Source: Nitrosomonadales bacterium
GTDB lineage: Bacteria > Pseudomonadota > Gammaproteobacteria > Burkholderiales > Gallionellaceae
Direction of reading: 5' to 3'
NCBI GenBank assembly: GCA_003235435.1
Contig: QJWF01000036.1
Span: forward strand, 1 to 5,607
Length of the DNA stretch: 5,607 nucleotides
The notes under the pieces were generated by a model. That model worked only from the letters and a program-made list of their open reading frames with translations, was not told the origin of the DNA and ran no database searches. Numbering within the stretch: the first letter of the stretch is position 1; each line of letters opens with the position of its first letter. Made by a program: the position numbers and the translations under genes. Positions 1 through 5,034 of this stretch are shown piece after piece.

Positions 1-1
1 A

Positions 2-103
2 CCATGGCAGTCTGGTTATATAAAATCCCGTCTCGCAAAATATGAGGGCATGCAGGGTCGGGTAACACGATGCTCCTTGAGGAAACCAAAGGGGCCGGCA
101 TAA
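2..103 (+). other. Possible 3' end of an upstream gene (33 codons, open to the window edge)
   Basis: A + strand frame is open from the left edge to a TAA at 101-103. Its last residues (around MQGRVTRCSLRKPKGPA) are basic and Lys/Arg/Pro-rich. They loosely recall the 'GRRVT...GRPKK' tails that I know from REP-associated tyrosine transposases, and a repeat-like arm begins at the stop codon, which would suit such a gene. The stretch is short and no catalytic motif is visible, so this may be only a chance open frame. Confidence 0.17.
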
Positions 104-104
104 G
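77..104 (+). promoter_or_regulatory. Weak sigma70-like promoter candidate for the CDF-like gene
   Basis: TTGAGG at 77-82 and CATAAG at 99-104 each match four of six consensus bases, and the spacer is 16 bp. It is the best pair I can find upstream of the transporter gene. It overlaps the start of a degenerate repeat arm and could be chance. Confidence 0.22.
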
Positions 105-126
105 TTAAAGGTGTCAGGCTCAAATA
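104..126 (+). repeat. Degenerate single arm of the intergenic repeat family
   Basis: The bases GTTAAAGGTGTCAGGCTCAA resemble the left arms of the complete elements further right (for example TTAAAGGAACCGGAGTCGAA at 3768). No matching right arm is visible before the transporter gene, so if this is a family member it is a broken copy. The similarity is moderate and restricted to about 20 bases. Confidence 0.3.
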
Positions 127-189
127 AGTGCCAGCCTCCTGGTCGAGGAGGTGACAAATGAGCCTTTCTTTTTCAAGACCGGAGATGAA

Positions 190-798
190 ATGCCAGAGTG
201 TGGTTGCGGAACAGAGCAGGCCGATAAGCTGGAGAAGAAAACACTGATCATGCTTCTCTCCATAAACGCGGTCATGTTTGTAGCCGAATCGGTTCTGGGG
301 TGGCTGGCGCAATCAACGGGTCTGATCGCGGATTCATTGGATATGTTTGCCGATGCCGCTGTATATGGCATATCTCTATACGCTGTTGGAAAAGGCGTTT
401 TACGCCAGGCCAAAGCTGCCCGACTTAGCGGTTTGCTTCAAGTCGCATTGGGATCGGGCGCGCTGTTTGAGGTGTTTCGAAGGTCGGTGTATGGCAGCGA
501 GCCGCAGAGTGCATTGATGTTATCGGTCGGTGCTGTTGCATTGTTGGCGAACATCATTTGCCTTGTCCTGATATCCAGACACAAAGAGGGGGGCGTGCAT
601 ATGCGGGCTTCCATGATATTTTCGGCGAATGATGTGATTGCGAATCTTGGCGTGATCGTGTCCGGCGTGCTTGTCGCTGCGATGGGCAGCCGTCTCCCTG
701 ACCTGATCGTGGGGGCGATAATCTCGATCGTTGTGATCCGGGGCGGCATCAGGATACTAAGGGACGCAAGGGAAACGCGTGAATCAGCCACATGCTGA
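190..798 (+). CDS. Short cation-diffusion-facilitator (CDF)-like membrane protein, 202 aa
   Basis: Inner-membrane protein resembling the CDF/CzcD group, which exports divalent metal ions against protons. Six hydrophobic helices can be drawn at about residues 18-40, 43-67, 79-101, 107-130, 141-166 and 169-190. TM2 has the family-like ADSLDMFAD with D51xxxD55. TM5 has SANDVIANLGVI with D148, but phenylalanine (F144) stands where canonical CDFs have the metal-binding His. TM6 has PDLIVGAIISIVV. The N-terminus MPECGCG is cysteine-rich and might bind metal. The protein ends right after TM6 and lacks the usual cytoplasmic C-terminal domain, so it is much shorter than the roughly 300-residue typical CDF. 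I chose ATG 190 because GGAG at 181-184 is well spaced and related short proteins begin near a CGC motif. GTG 151 in the same frame has its SD-like bases directly adjacent. The metal, and even transport activity, is unproven. Confidence 0.8.
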   Translation: MPECGCGTEQADKLEKKTLIMLLSINAVMFVAESVLGWLAQSTGLIADSLDMFADAAVYGISLYAVGKGVLRQAKAARLSGLLQVALGSGALFEVFRRSVYGSEPQSALMLSVGAVALLANIICLVLISRHKEGGVHMRASMIFSANDVIANLGVIVSGVLVAAMGSRLPDLIVGAIISIVVIRGGIRILRDARETRESATC

Positions 799-824
799 CA
801 AAGAAGGCGGCATAGCGAACAATA

Positions 825-952
825 GGGGACAGACCACGTTTTTTGCGAATTTAAAGGGAGCAGCATCGCAATTATTTACGAAGGAAACAATCCGATACTG
901 ATCTCTTTATCCGCATGAAGAGATCGGGAGAAATAAAACGTGGCCTGTCCCC
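825..952. repeat. 128-bp inverted-repeat element with GGGGACAG ends (REP/MITE-like)
   Basis: The left end GGGGACAGACCACGTTTT (825-842) and right end AAAACGTGGCCTGTCCCC (935-952) are inverted repeats matching at 17 of 18 positions. Inside lies a perfect 8-bp stem, GATCTCTT (900-907) with AAGAGATC (918-925) and a 10-base loop. The interior at 848-877 also resembles a stretch at 2646-2674. No reading frame inside is convincing. Ends reading GGGGACAGACCACG are, from memory, common in intergenic regions of beta- and deltaproteobacteria near REP-associated tyrosine transposase genes. Assignment to that class is inference, and movement would require an enzyme supplied elsewhere. The element may also act as a transcript hairpin between the two flanking genes. 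Confidence 0.75.
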
Positions 953-954
953 GT

Positions 955-983
955 TTAACTGGGGTGACTCCGGGAAGTATAAT
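955..983 (+). promoter_or_regulatory. Sigma70-type promoter for the Lnt-like gene
   Basis: A perfect -10 box TATAAT (978-983) is preceded by TTAACT (955-960, four of six matches to TTGACA) with an ideal 17-bp spacer. Transcription would start near 990 and leave a leader of about 60 bases before the ATG at 1052. The -35 box begins two bases after the right end of the inverted-repeat element, so the element may have supplied or displaced upstream promoter sequence. Confidence 0.6.
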
Positions 984-1051
984 GATCGCGTCCGTACTCT
1001 TTATCATTTTTGCACAGGGAAAGAAGTTGCCCTGAATGAAAAGGAGGAACC

Positions 1052-2524
1052 ATGAACGCTAACACCCGATCTCCCCTCCCGGCCGGCTTCTCTCGCGATT
1101 CTGCGTTGCCTCCATTCGTATTGCTTGCCCTCGGCAGCCTGTTCATCTTTTTTTCCTTCATGCGATTCAGCATCGGTGAACTGGGCTGGGTGACATTCGC
1201 GCCGCTGCTGGCATACCTGCACCAGCGCGGGTCGCTCAAGCAACATCTCGTATTGCTCGCGACGCTCGTCATCGCATACATCCTGACCGTCAGCAAGATG
1301 GCCACCAGCGAGATTCCCTGGGCTGTCGTGCCCATGTTCGCGACTCCCTTGGCGCTTTCCAGTTTCGTCACACTGTCCATCACGGCCTTGGCACATCGCA
1401 GACTGGGCGCTCGATGGGGCGCATACACATTTGCAGCGATGTCGGTGGTGATGGCTTGGGTTCAATACACTTTCACGCCCGGCAGCAGTTGGGGAATACT
1501 GGCGCACACGCAACTCGACAATCTGCCGCTGATACAACTCGCGGTACTGACAGGCACTGGCGGCATCACCTTCCTCGTTGCGCTTGGCTCCGGTTTGGCA
1601 GCAGCCGCATGGACATCGGGCATGAAGACGGTGCGCATGGACATGGCGGTGCTCGTGGTGCTGGTGGCCGGCGCCATCGTCTACGGGCAACTGCGCCTGG
1701 CCGGCCCCGCGCCCGGAGAGATGATACGCGTCGGCAGCGTGGTCACGCCGGTGACGCACAAGGATTTTCCCGCCGCGATGAAGGATGTGAACACGCTGCG
1801 GGTATATGACGACGAACTCTTTGCGCGCAGCGCGCGTGCTGCCGAACTGGGGGCCAGGGCGGTGGTATGGAACGAGATGGCGACCCTGACCAGCGTGCCC
1901 GGCGAGGCGGCACTTGCGGAACGCGGCCAGGCATTTGCGCAGGCACATAGTGTGCTGATGATGATGGCCTACGGCGTCGTCGACTCTGTCCAGCCGTTCC
2001 ACTACATCAACAAATATCGCATCTATCTTCCCAACGGAACCTTGGCCGACGAATACCGGAAACGGCACCCGGTTCCCGGCGACCCCGAGACGCCGGCGAC
2101 GGCGCACGCCAAGGTTATTTCCTTTGACGGCGTGAAACTCACGGGCGCGATATGCTACGACTATGGTTTCCCCGGGATCGCGCGGGACAACGCCAATGAC
2201 GGTGCCGGGCTCGCGCTCGTGCCCTCGTCCGACTGGCGCGGTATCGATCCGGGGCACGGCCGAATGGCAATGATCAACGCCGTCGCTGCGGGTGTGGCGA
2301 TGGTGCGCCCGGTGCGCGCCGCGACATCCATTGCAGTCGACCAGTATGGCCGGCTGCTCGCCAGCATGCGCGCCGATGATGCGAACAGGGGCGTGATGGT
2401 CGTCAATGTGCCCGGTGCGCGCGTGCCAACCCTGTACGCCAAAACCGGTGAGATCGTTCCGCTCGCGGCACTCGCCTTCTGTGTATTCGTCATCGTGATG
2501 TCGCTGCGCAAGTGCGTGAGTTAG
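1052..2524 (+). CDS. Apolipoprotein N-acyltransferase (Lnt)-like membrane protein with nitrilase domain, 490 aa
   Basis: Lnt transfers a fatty acyl chain from phospholipid to the N-terminal Cys of lipoproteins at the periplasmic face of the inner membrane. About seven hydrophobic segments fill residues 20-212, including a family-like block around 147-180 (SWGILAHTQLDN then LTGTGGITFLV). A carbon-nitrogen hydrolase domain follows at about 224-455, with a last helix at about 466-484. The Glu-Lys-Cys triad is visible: E275 in VVWNEMAT, K337 in EYRKRHPVPG and C368 in GAICYDYGFP. Further matches are SSDWRGIDPGHGRMAMINAVA and MVRPVRAATS. It diverges from Escherichia coli Lnt: CYE reads CYD, and the VPFGE loop reads VPGDPE, one residue short before the acidic position. 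Length is close to the usual 500-540. The start is fixed by AGGAGG at 1042-1047. It may be a second, specialised Lnt or a relative acting on another acyl or amide substrate, so I give no gene symbol. Confidence 0.85.
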   Translation: MNANTRSPLPAGFSRDSALPPFVLLALGSLFIFFSFMRFSIGELGWVTFAPLLAYLHQRGSLKQHLVLLATLVIAYILTVSKMATSEIPWAVVPMFATPLALSSFVTLSITALAHRRLGARWGAYTFAAMSVVMAWVQYTFTPGSSWGILAHTQLDNLPLIQLAVLTGTGGITFLVALGSGLAAAAWTSGMKTVRMDMAVLVVLVAGAIVYGQLRLAGPAPGEMIRVGSVVTPVTHKDFPAAMKDVNTLRVYDDELFARSARAAELGARAVVWNEMATLTSVPGEAALAERGQAFAQAHSVLMMMAYGVVDSVQPFHYINKYRIYLPNGTLADEYRKRHPVPGDPETPATAHAKVISFDGVKLTGAICYDYGFPGIARDNANDGAGLALVPSSDWRGIDPGHGRMAMINAVAAGVAMVRPVRAATSIAVDQYGRLLASMRADDANRGVMVVNVPGARVPTLYAKTGEIVPLAALAFCVFVIVMSLRKCVS

Positions 2525-2565
2525 ATTGGAACAAAAGGGGCAAGCTTCGCATTAGTCGTGCAACT

Positions 2566-2635
2566 AAAGGTACCGGAGTCAAACAGTTTTGGGATAGATT
2601 GAGAAATTTGAAAGTAATATCTACTCCGGAACCTT
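2566..2635. repeat. 70-bp inverted repeat, copy 1
   Basis: The left arm AAGGTACCGGAGT (2567-2579) pairs with ACTCCGGAACCTT (2623-2635) at 12 of 13 positions. The AT-rich interior shares a GTTTTGG-like stretch and TTGAAAGTA with the other copies. It lies 41 bases after the Lnt-like stop codon. The copies at 2688 and 3769 have almost the same length and arm sequence, which supports a mobile repeat family. No coding potential is visible. Confidence 0.75.
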
Positions 2636-2645
2636 CGTTTCTACC

Positions 2646-2679
2646 AATTTAAGGGGTCAGCTTCTCAATTATTTTTGCG
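2646..2679. repeat. Partial repeat between copies 1 and 2, also present inside the 825-952 element
   Basis: AATTTAAGGGGTCAGCTTCT, followed by CAATTATTTTTGCG, matches 848-877 at roughly five of six positions with one gap. Its end (AATTATTTTTGCGC) also resembles the inner left part of copy 2 (AATTATTTTTGAGC). It looks like a lone arm of a related element, since no matching right arm is seen. Confidence 0.5.
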
Positions 2680-2687
2680 CATCAACT

Positions 2688-2756
2688 AAAGGCGCCTGAG
2701 TCGAATTATTTTTGAGCAGGGAGAAAAATTGAAAATAAATCGACTCCGTTACCTTT
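2688..2756. repeat. 69-bp inverted repeat, copy 2
   Basis: AAAGGCGCCTGAGTCGA (2688-2704) pairs with TCGACTCCGTTACCTTT (2740-2756) at 13 of 17 positions. The mismatches cluster in the middle of the arm, where the copies also differ from one another. The interior contains TTGAAAATAAAT, matching the same part of copies 1 and 3. This copy stands 52 bases after copy 1, in the same orientation. Confidence 0.72.
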
Positions 2757-2783
2757 AACCCCACTCACCTTTGACCCTAACTC
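2751..2783. repeat. Degenerate tandem pair of ACCTTTrACCC units
   Basis: ACCTTTAACCCCACTC (2751-2766) is followed directly by ACCTTTGACCCTAACTC (2767-2783). The second unit resembles another right-arm end next to that of copy 2, suggesting a further degraded element abutting it. The rest of the spacer up to 2907 shows no convincing gene or promoter. A 7-bp stem, CGAAGGC 2833-2839 with GCCTTCG 2873-2879, has a 33-base loop and is probably incidental. Confidence 0.4.
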
Positions 2784-2920
2784 CCCTACTGTTTTACTCG
2801 ACAAAGCCGCTGCTAAGTGACAGCATTAACGACGAAGGCCGAATGCGTTATTGAAAAAAACTGTTTTGGTCTGCCTTCGCGATACGGATGTATCTTTTCA
2901 ATGATTCAGGGGGGTAAATC

Positions 2921-3751
2921 ATGAGTAAGAAATTGCATTTGTTAGTGGGGGCCGGGTCGGTTGTCCTGTCCGGATTCATGATGCTTGCGGTTAACGCTGC
3001 TGAGATGATGGCGGGGCCGAATGTGGTCAATGTTGTGGCGACGGAATACAAGTTCGAGATGCCGGACAGCATACCAGCGGGGCCGACGCTGTTTCATCTG
3101 TTCGACAATGGCAACGAGCTGCATCACATGACATTGGTGAAGCTCGAACAGGGTAAAACTTTGGCTGACTTTGCCGCACTGCCTCCCGGGCCGATGCCAT
3201 CCTGGGCAGTGTTCGTGGGTGGGCCAAACACACCGGTACCTCATGGCGGTCAAGTCGAAGTTACAGTCGACCTTTCGCCGGGAAATTATGCTGCCATTTG
3301 CCTGATCCCGGGCCCGGATGGCAAACCACACGTTATGAACGGAATGGCAAGGGCTTTTACAGTGACGCCATCCAGTGAGGCAAGGGCAATGCCGGCGAGC
3401 GATCTGACCCTGACGCTTACCGACTTTCAGTTTTCTTTTTCCAAGCCAGTGACCACCGGCAAACATTCCGTTCGCGTGGTCAATAATGGACCGCAGTTGC
3501 ATGAAGCCGAGATATTCAAATTGCAGCCTGGCAAAAAAGGTGAGGATGTCTTGAAGTGGATGGAGGGCGGTCTCCAAGGGCCGCCGCCAGGTATGCCCGT
3601 CGCCGGAATTGCTCCTGAAGAAAAGGACCGCGAAAATATTCTGCAGATTGATTTGAGTTCAGGCAACTACGCCATTTTGTGTTTTATGCCAGATGCCAAT
3701 GGGAAGCTGCATGCGATGCTTGGAATGATCTACGACTTTCAGGTCATATAA
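2921..3751 (+). CDS. Exported tandem cupredoxin-like protein (two repeats), 276 aa
   Basis: Periplasmic protein that may bind copper or take part in electron transfer or metal storage. Residues 1-27 form a signal peptide: Lys-rich start, hydrophobic core, likely cleavage after VNA. The mature part is two homologous halves of about 120 residues. Half 1 has H68 (in NELHHMTLVKLEQGK), C127 (AAICLIP), H137 and M142. Half 2 has H194 (PQLHEAEIFKLQPGK), C254 (AILCFMP), H264 and M269. The spacings are almost identical: His to Cys 59/60, Cys to His 10, His to Met 5. This is the His-Cys-His-Met order of type 1 copper sites, but the Cys-His gap is longer than in plastocyanin, amicyanin or azurin, so copper binding is not assured. 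The start is set by the G-rich SD AGGGGGGT at 2908-2914. The gene is flanked by repeats and has no obvious partner reductase or oxidase here. Confidence 0.75.
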   Translation: MSKKLHLLVGAGSVVLSGFMMLAVNAAEMMAGPNVVNVVATEYKFEMPDSIPAGPTLFHLFDNGNELHHMTLVKLEQGKTLADFAALPPGPMPSWAVFVGGPNTPVPHGGQVEVTVDLSPGNYAAICLIPGPDGKPHVMNGMARAFTVTPSSEARAMPASDLTLTLTDFQFSFSKPVTTGKHSVRVVNNGPQLHEAEIFKLQPGKKGEDVLKWMEGGLQGPPPGMPVAGIAPEEKDRENILQIDLSSGNYAILCFMPDANGKLHAMLGMIYDFQVI

Positions 3752-3768
3752 GCTGTCCAGAATCAGTT

Positions 3769-3838
3769 AAAGGAACCGGAGTCGAATTGTTCTTGGAAAA
3801 ATCTGGACGCTTGAAGATAGAATTGACTCCGGCACCTT
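3769..3838. repeat. 70-bp inverted repeat, copy 3
   Basis: The left arm AAGGAACCGGAGTC (3770-3783) pairs with GACTCCGGCACCTT (3825-3838) at 12 of 14 positions. The pairing continues as AATT on both sides after a one-base bulge. The interior shows GAATTGTTCTTGG and TTGAAGATA, as in the other copies. Bases after the right arm (CGTTTCGAC) resemble those after copy 1 (CGTTTCTAC). It fills over half of the 134-base gap between the cupredoxin and methyltransferase genes, and could act as a processing or stabilising hairpin if they are cotranscribed. Confidence 0.75.
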
Positions 3839-3885
3839 CGTTTCGACGGTACAAGCTAAACAGACGCTAACAAAAGGGGGCAATC

Positions 3886-4683
3886 ATGGATGCTACTGAG
3901 TTCAAATCGAAGCAACGCGAACTTTGGGCGCTGGGCAATTTCGGCGACATGGCGGTCTTTACCACTCCCGTTGCCGGACACCTGGTGCGTTTTGCCGGCG
4001 TTTCGCACGCGCATAGCGTACTGGATGTGGGGACAGGCACGGGTGTGGTTGCCATTACCGCCCGCCGTCTGGGGGCAAGAACGACAGGCCTCGATCTGAC
4101 ACCGGAGCTGCTTGCGCAAGCTATACAAGGGAGTTCGCATCTGGGATATGACGACATCGCCTGGCATGAAGGAGATGCGGAGGCATTGCCCTTCCCGGAT
4201 GCCTCGTTCGACGTGGTGCTCAGCCAGTTTGGCCATATGTTTGCGCCTCGCCCCGAGGTCGCGATTGCCGAAATGCTGCGCGTGTTGAAACCGGGCGGCA
4301 TGATCGCCTTTGCCACCTGGCCCGGCGAACAATTGATCGGTCGCCAGTTTTCCACCAATGCGCGCTATGTCCCGCCGCCACCCGGTGTGCCTTCGCCCGT
4401 GCTGTGGGGGGATGTGGGGACAGTCCGCCAGCGTCTGGGGGACAATGTAAAAAGCATACACACCGAGCGCGGCATCATGGGCATTCCTGCCTTGCATCCA
4501 AAGCAGATGCGTGCGCTTCTGGAGGCCAAGGCCGGGCCTTTTGCCAGGGCGGTGGAGGTGCTGTCGCAGGAACCGGCAAGGCTCGCCGAATGGCGGCGTG
4601 AGATGGATGAGTTGATCGATGAATATCTTGCCGACAACATCGTGCGCCATGAATACTTGCTGACGCGCGCCGTCAAGGTTTGA
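3886..4683 (+). CDS. Class I SAM-dependent methyltransferase (UbiE/Methyltransf_11-like), 265 aa
   Basis: Cytoplasmic enzyme predicted to move a methyl group from S-adenosylmethionine to an unidentified small acceptor. The Rossmann-fold motifs are in order. Motif I is VLDVGTGTGVVAI at residues 45-57. The strand-2 acidic residue is D70 in TGLDLTPELL. The adenine-contact region is EGDAEALPF with D97. Motif II is FDVVLSQFGHMF at 108-119, and motif III is LRVLKPGGMIAFATW at 131-145. The C-terminal third (about 150-265) probably forms the substrate cap and carries PALHPKQMRALLEAKAGPF and a charged helix. Length and motif spacing fit the UbiE/Coq5-like superfamily, but ubiquinone enzymes themselves carry signatures I do not see, so no substrate is proposed. 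The G-rich SD AAAAGGGGG at 3872-3880 fixes the start. The nearest upstream gene is the cupredoxin protein, 134 bases away across a repeat. Confidence 0.85.
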   Translation: MDATEFKSKQRELWALGNFGDMAVFTTPVAGHLVRFAGVSHAHSVLDVGTGTGVVAITARRLGARTTGLDLTPELLAQAIQGSSHLGYDDIAWHEGDAEALPFPDASFDVVLSQFGHMFAPRPEVAIAEMLRVLKPGGMIAFATWPGEQLIGRQFSTNARYVPPPPGVPSPVLWGDVGTVRQRLGDNVKSIHTERGIMGIPALHPKQMRALLEAKAGPFARAVEVLSQEPARLAEWRREMDELIDEYLADNIVRHEYLLTRAVKV

Positions 4684-4860
4684 TCCTGGCTTCAACACCT
4701 GTACCAAGTTAAAGAAAATAATAGAAGAAAGACCGCAATTTCAAATCCATCTTTTCGGTAACCTGCATTCCTGCACATATCCCTTTGCGCATTGTTCCAC
4801 TCCGCCCGGATCACAACCCTTGACATACCTCACCCTGCCCTGCTGAAGGCCCCATATATT

Positions 4861-4872
4861 CTGCGCACGCAG
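4861..4872. promoter_or_regulatory. Palindrome CTGCGCACGCAG
   Basis: Perfect 5-bp arms CTGCG/CGCAG surround two bases. It is preceded by TT and shares the plan TTCTGC-N4-GCAG with the palindrome at 4994-5005. Both lie upstream of the SOR-like gene, so a paired regulator-binding site is possible. Short palindromes can arise by chance. Confidence 0.25.
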
Positions 4873-4966
4873 GTTCGTTTCCGGCGAAGTCGCCCGTTAT
4901 CCCAAATTACGCGTCAACTCATGCAGCATGCGTTGAAACGAGCGGTTGAACCTTATTGGACAAAGT

Positions 4967-4981
4967 TGACCTAATTGGTCA
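4967..4981. promoter_or_regulatory. Palindrome TGACCTAATTGGTCA, possible operator
   Basis: Perfect 5-bp arms TGACC (4967-4971) and GGTCA (4977-4981) flank an AT-rich centre, the shape of a dimeric regulator site. It lies 53 bases before the SOR-like start codon. TTGACC at 4966-4971 overlaps it and could serve as a -35 box, though no good -10 follows at the right distance. It does not fit the FNR consensus (TTGAT-N4-ATCAA). Confidence 0.35.
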
Positions 4982-4993
4982 GGTACGCTGATT

Positions 4994-5005
4994 CTGCATG
5001 TGCAG
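4994..5005. promoter_or_regulatory. Palindrome CTGCATGTGCAG
   Basis: Arms CTGCA/TGCAG surround TG. The symmetry can be extended with GCT (4987-4989) and AGC (5006-5008) across a 4-base/0-base asymmetry. It follows the TGACC-GGTCA palindrome by 12 bases and would fall in or near the leader of the SOR-like gene, where it could be an operator or a small RNA hairpin. Confidence 0.25.
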
Positions 5006-5034
5006 AGCCATTTAAATAGACAAGGAGGCTGATC

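Larger units (their letters stand above)
4684..5034. other. 351-base spacer without a convincing gene
   Basis: The small open frames here lack good ribosome-binding sites and family-like sequence. None of the 70-bp repeats is present, unlike the other spacers. TTGACA at 4820-4825 and TATATT at 4855-4860 are 29 bases apart, too far to form a normal promoter pair. Three short palindromes, listed separately, lie at 4861, 4967 and 4994. The promoter of the downstream gene probably lies in this spacer, but I cannot place it with confidence. Confidence 0.5.

Noticed and set aside
1004..2257. Long 417-codon open frame on the - strand opposite the Lnt-like gene
   Set aside because: It is a shadow of GC-rich coding sequence: the product is rich in His, Arg and Gly without domains, while the + strand has a full catalytic triad, membrane helices and a strong ribosome-binding site.
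2566..2756. A CRISPR array made of the repeated intergenic units
   Set aside because: The units are about 70 bp with inverted arms and variable interiors. There are no short identical direct repeats with regular spacers, and no cas gene is present.
2833..2879. Stem CGAAGGC/GCCTTCG upstream of the cupredoxin gene as a riboswitch or operator
   Set aside because: The loop is 33 bases, the stem does not extend, and no known riboswitch core is visible.
2942..3577. 211-codon open frame on the - strand opposite the cupredoxin gene
   Set aside because: The + strand has a signal peptide and an internal duplication with conserved residues; the antisense product is low-complexity and featureless.
3856..4707. 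283-codon open frame on the - strand opposite the methyltransferase
   Set aside because: The + strand protein shows all SAM-binding motifs in order, and the - strand product shows no recognisable family features.
4820..4860. Heat-shock-like or sigma70 promoter from CTTGACA and CCCCATATATT
   Set aside because: The two boxes are separated by 24 bases or more, too far for either promoter class.
4792..4974. 60-codon + strand open frame starting with TTG in the long spacer
   Set aside because: It has no ribosome-binding site and no family-like sequence, and it contains palindromes more consistent with regulatory DNA.
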